Assembly: GCA_947846985.1 (NCBI GenBank)
Contig: CANTUZ010000020.1
Coordinates: forward strand, 5,119,459-5,183,458
Direction: 5' to 3'
DNA from: Fratercula arctica
Lineage: Eukaryota > Chordata > Aves > Charadriiformes > Alcidae
DNA length: 64,000 nt
The notes beneath the pieces are model-generated. The model worked only from the letters and a program-made list of their open reading frames with translations. It was not told the DNA's origin and searched no databases. A program made the position numbers and the translations under genes. Below, in pieces: positions 26,182 to 38,700 of the stretch (positions are counted from its first letter, which is position 1; every line of letters starts with the position of its first letter).

Positions 26182-26384
26182 CACGTATTGCCAGCATCGA
26201 CAGCTCTGCAGAATGGCAGAATCGAGTCCTCCTGTCTACACGGCGCCCCGTGCGTGCGCATCACCCTGACGGGATAATGCTGCTCCGCAGCGTGCGTGTC
26301 CTCTGCCTTGCCCGTAGGCAGATACGAAATGTTATTGGCAAACATGAATACGAGTCGGAGGAGAAGTCCTGGGAGAGTTTTAAT
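26182..26384 (-). repeat. Right arm of the inverted repeat in ELK4 intron 1
   Basis: Reverse complement of 25522-25725. The arm runs directly into an A-rich tail (about 26384-26414), which could mark retroposition of this copy. The left-arm copy continues into different, GC-richer sequence at the matching boundary, so the two copies have different limits. Confidence 0.92.
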
Positions 26385-26466
26385 TTAAAAAAAAATTTAA
26401 AAAAAAAAAAAAAATCACCTTTTCCAGTGATAAGCTGTGCTGTTCTGAGGAACATTTACCAAAAGA

Positions 26467-26492
26467 AAAGAAAAAAAAAAAAAAAAAAAAAA
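26467..26492 (+). repeat. A-rich run in ELK4 intron 1
   Basis: A nearly pure A run follows the right arm of the inverted repeat by about 80 bp. Similar runs occur at 27133-27143, 27161-27174, 28170-28203 and 29101-29115. They are simple sequence or retroposon tails without recognisable bodies. Confidence 0.8.
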
Positions 26493-28469
26493 GAGTTCAT
26501 GGTGCCTAAATCCCAAATACTGTAGCTTTCTGGCTGGAAGGATCCTTCTCCCGGGGCAGACCGAACTGGAGTGTTAGATTAATCAAGTTACTACTGATGT
26601 TTCTGGCATTTACAGGCTTCACAGTTGTCATGATTCCTTCCATCGTTTGGAGGATACACTGCGTATCCTCGGCACCCTCCACTTTAAAAAGTCTTATGAC
26701 GAGACACATTAACAACAGGGCAGAGAAGTTTTACTTTCTCCTTGGCTGCCACAGAACAGGAGCAGAGAGTTAACGGATAGGTTATATCGCATATGAGAGA
26801 ATCGATGTCCCTCTTCATTAAATATTTCTTGTGCACATCTACAGGAAGCAACGGAGAGCTACCTCAACGCAACTGGGAGAACAGAGTTTTTCTGAAGATT
26901 ATATACAGACACAGGGAAGGACAGAAAACAACCCTCCAAACTGGCCAAAGCAATGGGATCACAGGTGGATCTCGCCCCTTCAGAGCACAGGAGTAAGCTC
27001 TACCTGGGAAAGTATAGTATGTATACAGGAGACAGTGGTGTGTTATGAACCAAGACATCTAATTTAACTTTTTTATTAAAGTTGCTTTGATACTGCATAA
27101 GAATACATCAAAGAACTGTTGCTTCTTCGGGAAAAAAAAAAAAAACACAACAGAGCAGAATAAAAAAAAAAAAAACATCACAGAAGATGCAAAACTAAAA
27201 CCAGTATAGGCGAGATGAGCACTTCTCTTTGTTTAAGACAAACCGAGCAACATGTTGAAAAGGTTCTTCCTTCTTCAGCACCTGGGGCAGAAGGCAGCTG
27301 ATGCCTTTCACGAGCCTTTACCTTCAAGCTCCCCGTGCTGTCTGCTTCTGTGGAACGCCTTCAGCTGCCCCGGCACAGGGGGACCCGCCGTCCACACCAC
27401 GGCCACGCACTCAAGAGCGTCCCCCTCCCGCATTGATGCTGGACGGCATTCAGCGGATCCCCTTGCCCTTTCCATGCAGGCATCCAGCAAAACCCACACT
27501 CTCCAGAGATGTTACAGGCCCGTTAGAGAAACCACAGACACCAGGATGAGGAGAGGAACCCGCTGTCCCACTCTACACTGACAATGGCGAGACGTTACTT
27601 CTCTCGTGATTTGTAAACAGCATTTCAGCTTCTTTCAAAACCACATCTCCTTTCATGAAAAGGCACCCACCTCCTAGCACAGCTCCCCGTCAGCATAAAA
27701 AGCCTAGCAGTTTGATTGCTGCTTCTTCGAGATGAATACACCAATAATTACAAGCACACCACTGCAAACTGTCTTTTTGCTGAAGGTTATTTTCCTTGTC
27801 AGAGTCCATGGAGAAAGAGAAAGGTCTCATTTGAAAAGACAATGAGGGAATTAGGCAGAGAGGCAACACTGCTGCTTATGACGACGGCCTTTCCACTTCT
27901 GCACCATTTGAGTAAGAGGAAAAAATAGTTGCTAGAGGCAGAGGGCAGTTATACTTTGTAATGAGTATGCTAAAATAGAGCACTATTATTGTCTTGAGAT
28001 CTTCGCTGACGCCTACGGATGACCCTTGAAGTATACTGAGAGGCTGACAGAATTTGGCTGCAGTACTCTAAATACACGCGCTGCAAACTCAAGCTTTCTC
28101 ATGTTGCTGCAGCTTCGTCTGAGGCTGCTGGAGCTTTGTTTGAGACCTTGACTTTACAAAGCCTTGAGTTTACAAAAAAAAAAAAGAAGAAAAAAAAAAA
28201 AAAAGCCATGAGGACATGAGATATGTATCTTTTCTGGTGACTTCCCCCCATGCATCTGTGCCACCGCGTGCTCCGCACAATCCATTTGATGACAGAGCCT
28301 CAAGGCTTTGCACCTCCTGGGGAAGGAGAGCGCGCACTCGCTGGGTGGCAGAGCGGGTGGCACATGGTAACTCACCCATGGCTGGCAGCTACGCTTACCA
28401 TTGCAAAACAAACCCAAGTGCTCATCCCTCCACGCTTGGAAAGGAGAGGGACACCTCGCTATGCCCCAG

Positions 28470-28719
28470 GGAGGCAGCGCCAGGGGAAGTTTAGGCTGGA
28501 TATTAGGAAAAATGTTACACTGAAAGGGTTATTAAACATTGGAAGAGGCTGCCCAGGGAAGCGGTTGAGGCACCATCCCTGGAGGAATTTAAAAGACAGG
28601 TAGACACAGCGCTTAGAGATACGGTTTAGTGATGGCTTTTGTCAGAGTTGGGCTGATGGTTGGACTCGATGATCTGAACGGTCCCTTCCAGCCCAGGCGA
28701 TTCTATGATTCTATAATCT
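28470..28719 (+). mobile_element. CR1 LINE 3' fragment in ELK4 intron 1 (antisense to ELK4)
   Basis: The order is GCGCCAGGGGAAGTTTAGG, TGGATATTAGGAAAAATG, AACATTGGAAGAGGCTGCC, CCATCCCTGGAGGAATTTAA, GGACTCGATGATCTGAACGG, then ATTCTATGATTCTATAAT. This is the best preserved CR1 in the window, about 250 bp of the 3' end. Confidence 0.95.
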
Positions 28720-29115
28720 GCCCTAACCCCCATCTTCAAGGTCTTCTGGCAGATTTCCTGTGCTTTGACTCAACGCCGAGAACAGCTCGAGTAATCTTTC
28801 ACCTCAATTTCTTCCAACAGCCTCCTGTAAGCATCTGCAGCCTGATGACTTCTGCAGATGGACTGAATAAAGCAGTCAGGTCGACAGAACCCACACAGAA
28901 ACAACGGAAAGAAAGGATGTCACACAGACGTTACGCAGCGAGGACAAAACCATCACTACCACGCATTTAAATGGCACGGTGTCGGCTGTCCAGGTGTTTA
29001 CACAGAAGTGACATCTTAAAAGATGACTTTGGAAGCAGCACAGAGCAGAGGTAAACACGTAGGGTGCCACAGAGACCCCTTCTCAGATCACAAACTTCGC
29101 TAAAAAAAAAAAAAA

Positions 29116-32100
29116 GAAAGAAACCAAAAAGGCAGCAACAGTAACTTGGAGATGGTCCTGGGGAGCTCACACTGCCCGGTGCGAGTCAGACATTCAGCAG
29201 GTGAGCAAATTAATCTTTACACAGTTCCAGGAGAGCCGGACTTGCTGAGCACACTCATGCTCCGCACACGCGCAGCGAAGCCGAACCGTGAAGACTTTAC
29301 AGTGCAAAACTATTCCCGTGGTTTCTTAATAGTTTAAGGTGGCCACGGTGCGTGAACAGCAGGAATTTGTAGACAATAACCCCTGCTCCATTGCGCAATA
29401 TTCCTGTGGACACAAGGCCTTAGATAGTTGTTCCGGGAAAACAAACAACAGAACAACTTAGGCTGAAGGAGATTTTTGGAGGTCACAGGCCCAACTCCTT
29501 GTTCAAAATAGCGTTAACTTCCAAGTTAGATCAGGCTGTTCAGTGTCTTTGTCCAGCCAACACCACAAATAAATAAATGGCTGCCTTTATTTTAGTAAAG
29601 GGACAGGCGCTTTAACATCGCTGACGCAGTATGTAATTAAGCGGTTATCAACACACAACCAAGCAACAATTTCATTAGCAGAGCAATTAAAACATCCCGT
29701 TAATGAACCTTCCATAAAATATTTTCAAGCCCCTGGGACAGTGATTCACCTGAACTAGTACTTTAACTATTTTATCAATTTTGATTCATTTTAGAAGGAG
29801 CTCGCTCCCCAACACGTATGAAACCCGCTGCCCAAACCCAGCCTCTTTGGGGTGCCGGCATCCAGCCACTGACACGCTCCCATGGGGTCGGAAGCACATT
29901 AAGGGTATTTAATCCTTTTCCAGAACGCTCACAGCATTGTAAAAGTACCTTAACTACTGTCACTATCGCTCGTTTCGTTAGCATACTTCCCAAGACAGGC
30001 GAATTACCCCTTAAAAGCCTGTTACATGTGTAAAATAAAGCGACTATTTACAAGAAATTAAACCAGAGATGCAGACTTCTGCATCTGCAACACCACCGTT
30101 AAAAAATTCCAAACGTTGGCAGCTTTCCAAGCAGTAATCAAATTCTATCTTCTCTAATAAATACTAAAATCAGGTAAGAGTATGAAAAAAACCACCCTTG
30201 GCTCCAATAAATTCTTGTCTTCCCCTTGGCTCTGGCATTCACTGCCCCGTTGTTTCCAGAGCCGTCAGGAAAATCAGCCTGTCCTGAAGGAGAAGCCGTG
30301 GTTATCGGGGCAGGAAGCTCCCTGGAAGGAAATGCTGGAGGATGTCCTCACGATAAGAGCTGCTCCAGAGTTTTCATTGCCTAATCCCGCTCCAAGTTTG
30401 ACAGTTGTATTTACTTAAGACAAACGTTGCAAGAAGTTTTAGGTTCTTGGCTCAAAAATTAAGTTACTTTACATGAAATTTAGGTGTTATCAAATATTTG
30501 GGGTTTCAGGACCAATTTGCTTCGGCTTCTTAACTCCTATCTGAGAAATGAATAATTCTTTTTCTAAGTAAGTATTTTCTAGTATCCTCCACCTTTCAGA
30601 TGCCTGAGAAAACCTTTCTGTACAAGCAAAAAAGCAAAAAACAAGCCACGAGGGAGAACGCTGGCATCAGGATTCCCATCGCGCTTATGGCTGAAGACCC
30701 AAGCTGGTAGAAGCTGATGAGCCAAACAGCTTTTTTGGTTTTTTAAATCATAACACAGAGACAATGGTGCTTGCTTTGGTATTTAATATGGTTTTGACTA
30801 GCACACCCTGACACGTAAAAATGTTTTAACCTGTCTGGACATGGCCAATAAGGGGGACTTCAAAGCACAGTCCATGTACTTCCTCCAGCTGCTACCATCA
30901 TTCCGATCCTCCATCCCTGGCTCAGGACGACGGACACCCCACGGTAGTTAAGTTTTACGGACAGCAGACCTCATTTCCCTGCTTTACTGTACTTTGATGA
31001 AGTTTCCCTTTTACCTCTCCTTTTATAAGATAAGAGAAGGTTACGGACAACTAGAAAGAATGGTAAACTTCTAAAGTGAACTGCCTTTGATCAGTTCCTT
31101 GGTTGGTTTCTGACCCCGATGTGATTATTTCCGAGTAAGACATAAAAATACTTATTTCCATGGAAGCTCCGCTCTAAGTAGATTACACTCACTTCCTCCT
31201 TATCTGCCACCACAATGGGCCGAGGGGAATGTTTACCAACAGCGGATTAAATTAGCAGCAACAGGCACAACGCGTCCACGGAAAGTAAAAGCATCCTTGT
31301 TTAAGAGTAAGGGGTCAGGTCTCTGCGTGGAGCAAACCCCGAACAAAAGGTTAAATATCTTCCGTTGATCCTAACTTTATTATGAAAAGGAAGTCTCATT
31401 TCAGATGGAAAAGGTTTCCTTTAATAATGTTTATAATACACTTAGCCTGGTTGCTATGACGATGGAACAACTATTCTCTACAAACAGGCGCTAAGACCCT
31501 AAAAATAAACAGGCCGACAAGGAAAAAAAAAAAAAAAAAAAAAAAAAATAAATCACGAACAGGCAGCTTTGTCAGGCTGGTGCAAGGATCGTGTTTGTTC
31601 TGAATATGATGAAGATAAAGAAATGCTAATGAGGAGCTCCTGCCCCCACTGCACAGAGCCCTCGCCTACAGCGCGATCCCCGCGCTTACAAACCCACTCC
31701 AAAGGCAGAACTCCGGGTCCTCCCCCCCCGCCCGAATAATGCGGATTATCACAAGTTTGCCTGTGAAAATAAGGTAGGTATTGTGGAAGCAACACACGCA
31801 TAAGGCGTATATACGTGCGTGTACGTATATATGCATACAAAATGAGTGTAACAGCGCGTATTTGCATACTTTCTCCACGGACTCACTTATTGATGTGGGC
31901 AGGCATCCACCCATTTCACGGAGGGGCGAGTACACAAGTATTAAAATAAGAAAAAAACAGCAGCAGAGTCAGGAAGGAAAAAAACACCCAAGTTCTTGAT
32001 GCCCCCAAGCTCTCCCTGACCCCCCACCCCGCCGGGAGCGGCCGGTGCCGGAGGGTAGCGACCCCCCGAGCCGCGCTCCAACGCTCCTCACACCCCGCAT

Positions 32101-32353
32101 CAAACCGCGGAGACACCGCGGGGGCTTCTCCCTCCTCCGACCCCGGGGCGCTCCGCCGACCGAAGTCCCGGGCCGGGCCGATGCCCTTCGGAGCCGCCGC
32201 TTTCGCTTCCCGGTTCCCCGTCCCCGCGGACCGACCCCGTCCCCGCCCGCCCCCTCCGGGACTACCGGCCCCGGCACCCCCCGCCCCCCGCACAGCACGG
32301 AGCCCGCTCGCTCCCGGGCCGGAAGCCGCCGGGCCGGGCCGCCGCCGCTCACC
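29116..32353 (-). other. ELK4: ELK4 intron 1, promoter-proximal part
   Basis: I see no exon, RNA gene or repeat with clear identity here, apart from a poly-A run at 31522-31548 and scattered AT-rich simple sequence. Sequence becomes GC-rich from about 31,660 towards the promoter. Confidence 0.5.
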
Positions 32354-32750
32354 GAGGAGGAGCCCCGCCGGTCCCCGGGCGTCGCGGTCCCGTCGCGGCG
32401 GGCAGGTGCTGGCAGCCGTTCCCCCGCCGCCCTTCATGGCCGGGCGCCCGCCGGGCACCGGGCCCCCATCCCGGGCGGGGGGAGCCGGGCGAGCAGCGGA
32501 GGGCAGCGGTGCGGAGGCGGCGGCGGGGGGGGGAGCGGCGGCGCGTTACATGGCGGGAGCGCCCGTCCCTCCGCCGCCGGGCCTCCGCGGCCGCCGTACC
32601 CCACACTTCCGCCCACCGCCCCGCAGGGACCAATCCCCGAGCGGAGCGGGGGCGGTGCCGGCCAATGGGACGCCTCTGCCCACCCACCGCTCGCAAAGCC
32701 CGCTGGGGAGTGTAGTCCACTGGGGCCTAGCGCCCGCCGGCAGCCATGTG
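32000..32750 (-). promoter_or_regulatory. ELK4: ELK4 CpG-island promoter
   Basis: A dense CpG-rich block. Minus-strand promoter elements include an ETS site CGGAAGTG at 32604-32611, CCAAT boxes (plus-strand readings at 32630-32634 and 32662-32666) and a ZNF143/STAF-like ACTACACTCCCCAGCG at 32701-32716. A second CCGGAAG lies at about 32329-32335. Transcription is inferred to start at roughly 32,450-32,600. The large open frames here on both strands are CpG-island artefacts. Confidence 0.75.
32354..32560 (-). other. ELK4: ELK4 non-coding exon 1 (start approximate)
   Basis: The minus strand has a good splice donor, CCTCG then GTGAGC, with the exon ending at 32353/32354. Splicing to the acceptor before 23649 gives a leader whose ATG is in exon 2, as in human ELK4. 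The 5' end is an estimate based on the promoter elements. Confidence 0.55.
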
Positions 32751-35700
32751 CCCGCGGCCCGGCCCGGCCCGCCGGCAGCCCCGGGCGTGGGCAGCTCCCG
32801 GGGGGTGCGTTTGCGTGGCGTGTCACGGGTAACACGGACCCTCCCCGCGCTGCGGTCCACGGCGGGAGCGGGGCTGCACAACAGTGGCATCCCCTGGCCA
32901 CGGTGGGAGAGTGTTAGGGGCTCAAGCTGGAGCAAGCCGCAGAGCCTTAAAATGTTTTAAAAAAATTGAAAAAATACTTCAAAATTTAAACATAAAGAGA
33001 GAAATCCCCCAAAACTGGGGAGGTTACCAGGCAGAGCGAGGGAGGAGGCAGGACCGGGGACAGCCCAGCGCTCTCCACATCCCCGTGCTGTGGGCAGAGC
33101 TCCCCGCCGCCTCCTGTACCCCAAAACCTGCCCATAAAAATACCTCTGCACGTAAAAATCTCCCTTCCCAGGAGAACGGCACTGCCACGCGCTTGTATTC
33201 TCCCCGGGGAACACAGTGGCACGGAGCCACCTGGATCCAGAGCCCGAGCGGAGGCATTCCCCACTGAGGGCCGCGGGTTGGGCCGTGGCGTCGGTGCCGG
33301 TCTCTACCACCGGGCCTTTTCCGTGGCTCCTTTGGTCCTGGCAGCACGAGCGCAACACCATCACGGTCCCGGGACCCAGCAGAGGCAACACTAGGCTGGT
33401 CACAGGAAGCTGCGCACAGCAAGAGCCTTAATCACACCGAAGCTCGTTAAAGCAGCCCACGGCCACCCCGAGTCCCCAGGAAATGGCTTTCCACGGCCAG
33501 GGACTACGTGTTACTGAGGTTCTGCGGCCTACAGGGGAGCAGCCTCAGTGCTGGGGCCTCCACTAAAAAAAGCACTTTTCATATCAGTTGAAGAGCCGGG
33601 ATATTTTCCACTGGACCAGGTGAAGCGCCGATCAGGCATCGCTCTCCCGCATCCCTCCCGTGAGCAAACAGCCCCCGCCGCCTCGCCATCGCATCCCCAC
33701 CCGCTGCCAGAGAAGACAAAAAACCCCAAGAAATTTAATCAGCGCTTCACCGTCAAACACTGCACATGCCAAAACACGCAGACTCCCGTTTCCTACACAC
33801 ATGCCGGCGAAAGGTTAGCCGCGTTAGTACAAAGTCTTCCCTCTGCGTTTCACCCAACTCACAGGACCTCATCCCTGCTCCGCGCGGGGGTACGAGCCAC
33901 AGCACCACGCAGCCAGGTCCAGTGTTGTTGGGGAAGTTCCACCATCTCCAAACCCACCAGTTGTAGCTCAGAGCCCAGTTACATCCCAGCAGCTCCAGCT
34001 GCAATTAATGCTGTCTCTGTGAAGGCAAATTCCCTGTCGTTACCAGGTTATCCCCGTCAGCTGGAGCCATGTAGTGGAGTCAAACGACAACCAAAGCAAA
34101 AGGAGATCTGTAAACTCAGGAACAGGAGAGGGAACACAACATTACGTTTCACAATACCTTTAAATAACCCTTTATCTCACTGCGCAGTCACAGAGGATCA
34201 GAAGAGAGATAAAAGCAGCAAAAGTAAGGAGGTTTAGGGAATTGAGATGTCTTTTGACTCCAGGGAAGAAGTACAGGGTTTCCCCCAAAGCGTGCTTTCT
34301 GTCTTGGGGAGAGAGGAACTTTTCAACCAGACTGACCATTATTTATTTATTTACAGAAGTTAACTATTGCACTTTAAAATAAAATTAACAGAATGGTTTC
34401 TGGTTTTCCCACCTCCACTTAAAAAAAAAAGTGTGAGAGAGACTGGGCAAGGAGGGGAAGAAAAGGAAAAGGGACAAGAAAACCCTCCACAAACCTCCAG
34501 AGTCAGTTTCTTCAGCTTTCAGAATAATTAAAGCCCCTTTCAAATGAAAGCATGTGGTGTTTTCCTTCCCTTTTTCCCCCTGGAAAGCACCGGTCATTAT
34601 TTCCACAGAGCACTTCACGTTATCAGTACCGCGTTTCCCTTGGGAATGCCCAAGCCAGGAAGCGCTGACCCAGGAACAAAGGTCTGGAGCGCAGGAGGCC
34701 CTTTCCCATGGCACCGAGCCGGAGCCTCCTCACCTCTGCCTGGTCTCCTGCACTGCAGAGGACTCAAACACAGCTCACACTCGCTGACGAACTCCACAAG
34801 CCTTTGGTCAAGCATTTCCCTGCGCCTGTCCCTCTTATCTTCTTCTGCGGCTGTGCTCCGTCCTAACCCCTCGCTCTCTTTAGAGCATGGCCCCCTCCTC
34901 CCACACCGACTCAAAAAACAAAGAGGAAAACAAAGAAAAGCCCTGTGCTCTCTCAGGCTCTTCCTGTAGAGTCACACGTGGGAGGCTTGCCAACATCTGC
35001 ATGTGTGTACCTCAAACAGAGCTAAATCCATTTGTTCGGGGAAAGGACCAGCACCTGGGATTGCACAACTCGCTCGGGGAGCGCTCCTGGAACCAGCTGG
35101 TCTCTCCGGGAGCCCTTGCGGTGATGAACAACCTCCAGGACTGGCACACACCGTGCCCTTTCTTTCAGTATCTTTTCCTCACTTGGCACCGAGCATCACT
35201 TACTTGCAAAGTGGGAGCATGATCCAGCTCGGAAAAGGAATGTTTCACAAGATACATGATCACACGAACCCAGCGTTTCAGCAGACGCGCCAGGCACAAG
35301 CGGGGTCCAAACACATTTTGCAAGGCAAACGGCAGAGCTCCATCTCCGAGCGCACCACCACGACTCCAGATTCTTCCCTGGCTTTGTTTCCACTTGCCAT
35401 CAGCAAAATCTACCAGCACACCCCAAAATTTCATATTTCCTTAGCGCTCAGTTAGGAAACCGCATGAACTGAACCCAAAAAGACAGCACAGGCTGCCATG
35501 GAAGAGGGACAGCACACAAAATATCAACTCTGCTCTGCCCTAGCATCCAAAGGACCTGAAGAGCTTCAGCTGCAGCTGTATCAGCTGAGGTGACTCCACG
35601 GACAAACAATCAAAGCGTCTTTTTGGACAGATAATAAATTTCCTGCTTTGTGCAACTCTCACTTTGTTCTGCTTCCCCTGCCGTGGGTTTGCAATCCAAC

Positions 35701-38700
35701 ATGGGCTTGTTCCTATCTTAGGCAACATCACAAGGGACAAAAAATATAGGACAGACAAAGGGATGGAATAAAATCAAGCAGGCATCAAGGCAGGGTTTGG
35801 GAAAAGCTCATATGCAAAGACCTTTTATAAAAGCAGCTCACATACAAAGGCACTTTAAAGAGAAAGAGGCAGCAGAAAAAGGAAGTCAAACAACTACATT
35901 TCAGTTGGGATTTCTGGCGAAGGTTAATCAGATGGCGGCACCTAGAAACAGATTTTGCAAGTTCTGAGGCAAGGACAGAGTCACGGAGTGGTACGTAACT
36001 GCCAGTTCTAGGAAAACGCAGGAAAACCCAATCAGTTTCTAAAAGCACTGACATCAAAAAAGAGAAATCTGACTGCAGGGTTCTGACTTCGCCATCATGT
36101 GGTCGTTGGCTTGAGAGAGTGATGGGGAGGCACCAGGAAAGCCAGAAAATTATGCAACAGCTAATCAGAGCCTAACGAGGCCTTGCCCCAGAACACGGAG
36201 GTGCTATTTTAATGCAGCTCCCAACTCCGAGACTGAGCTTTGCAAGAGCGCCAGGAATCCCTAAATCACTAAATAAGCAGAAGAGCTACGAGAGGTTTCG
36301 TGCCTCATTAAGTGAGAGGATACGCTCGTGAGGGAAAAGCCTTTAGGATCAAGGAGGGGTCGTTTGTGGGTTTTTTAAGTTTCACAACAAAAATCCACTC
36401 ATCGCGCTCCCAAGAGAGATGCTCCCGGGAAGCCTAATGATCAACGCCCTCTCCGACCACTCAGGCTTCCATTACCAATATTATTAGCACTTTATTCCTC
36501 AGCTCCTACGACATCCTTGGAGGCGAAGGGGGATAAGGTGAGCCCCCCGCTCGCTCTCAGAAGTGTGCTGGGAGAAAGCCGGGTTGCTGGGCACAAGCGG
36601 CCGGAGCAGCCCCGGTCAGGCAGCAGCGGGGACACGCAGCGGGACGGTCTGGTTTTGGGGCTGCCAACCGCCCCCCTCACCCCACAGAAACTCTACCAAG
36701 AAGCGGGCATGAATGCTAGTTTGCCTACGAGGCCTTGATGGTGCTAGTCATCAACCCGACAGGTTTTTCAGCAGGAAATATGCTGTCACGGGCTTCAGAG
36801 CGGCTTCACACCCCGCTCACAACCCACAGCAAAGCCAGGGGAACGCCATTGTCCTCATAGAGATGCTGCCTCGTAGAGATGTCACCCCCACCATCCCACG
36901 ATGTGATGGCACTTGTTCATACGGGACATCACCACGTCCCAGAGCTCCCAAAGATGCTGCAGGATGCCCACGGAGTATTACAGGGCACAGAGGGGTCCAC
37001 AAATACCATCTGACTTTGCCAAAGCTAGAAGGAGCACCATGAAGGGGATGGAGAAGTGACTCGGTTCCCATCCTGGTGTTCCCTTTCACACCCGACTGCC
37101 AATGACTTCTCAGACCTGATAAAGCCTTTTCGCCCTCAGTTCTCTGGGGTTCCCCTTGCAGAGAGCAGCTCTGCCTCTGCTTTGGTGTTTGCTGATGCTC
37201 TCCAAAAAAAAAAAAAAAAAAAAAAAAGCCACAGACCTGTGCTGGTTTCAAACCCTCGTTATTTCTCTGTGAATGCCAGAGTCCCGGCCTCGAGGACCGG
37301 GCAACCTGCACGCTCAGGGCAGGTAAGGGAGAGAGAGGGAGTTCAGCGTCCTGCAGCGGGCGCAGGGCGGCTAATCCAGTCCACAAACCTCCATCTCCGC
37401 CCCCCCAGGAGATATTTGACTGGCACAAGCCCGAGGCTTGTCAGCAGCCAGCCACGGGGAGCTCACGGCTGCAGTAAACGCTCCAGAGTTAAACGCTTGG
37501 ATGAGCAGAACTTTGCAATGCCCAGATTATAAAACAGCTGTTAATCTTCAAAGTTACACTTGCTAGTTCAATTCAGGAAAAAGCAGAATTAGCCAGTTAC
37601 CCGAGAATCTCAGTACGCAGTGAGGAGCTAGGTACAGTAAGGCTGGTTTATGTTGTTTGTTGGCTTGAGTTTTTTTCAGAGGGGCTAGTAGCCACTGACT
37701 CAGGCTTGGAGGTGGTTTCAGGTGCTTATGAAAGTTAAGCCCTAAAGCTGTGCACCAGAGGATCCCTGGTTATTACACAACGCTGCCAAACTAGTTTCCA
37801 CCGTGTTATCTCCACAGCCCTTCTCCTACTGAAAGCACAATTCCCCTTGTGAAGTTCCCACATCCGGAATAAAATTCCGGGATACAACTCTTAAAAACCT
37901 CACTGGTTCCTCTCCTGGCCCGAGCCAACAGCACCATCACAGCTGGTAACAACAACGGGGCAAAGTCAGGAGCCGTCGTCACCGTTTAAATGACATCTAG
38001 AATTTCATTTCAGAGCCTGTTGTTTGTGCAAACAACGCAAGGTCTGAAATCGAAGGGGTGAGAAGCAGACTGCAGCGCGCTCCGCTCTCTTAGCAAAGGG
38101 CTGTGAAACTGCAGTCGGGGAGAAATCGGTGTAATTCACCGAGAAAAGCCAATGTTTCCAAAAGCGAACACAGATCCGTGGATGTTGAATCGCATATTTG
38201 ATATCCCCCCCCCCCCCCCCCTTATTTTCTAAGCCAAAAAAGGCTTTATCTGGGTGGATTTTCCAGGGAAGGATAAGCCCTTTCTGTACCACTGCCCAGT
38301 TCCTGGATCAAGCAACAAGAAATGCCACAGCTGACCAGACACCGTCACCCCCGTCCTCTCCTGCAGTGGAATTCGTCACATCAGCTGGGGACCTTCCCCC
38401 AGCAAAGCAGCTTGGGCAAAATATCAGAAAGCAAAGTGTTTTACCTGCGCAGGTGGTGGAGAGCAGCTCCTAGGAAAGGTGCATCCCTGCAAACACCCTG
38501 CCCAAAGTCCATGCTAAAAACAAGCACCCGGCCCGGGGTTGGGATCTCCGAGCCCCGCGGGGCAAGCGGCGAACAAAAGCCAATCGCTCAATAGCCTTAT
38601 TCCTACACAGAGACCTTCTTCCCTACTCCAGCCGCCCTGTGAGTGGACTTGTGCCTACTCAGAAAGCTGATTATGAAGCAGTAAGTCATCCAGCATGGCC

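Noticed and set aside
32045..32917. 290-aa and 259-aa plus-strand frames in the ELK4 CpG island
   Set aside because: Pro/Arg/Ala-rich frames with shadows in all frames are typical of CpG islands; no domain is visible.
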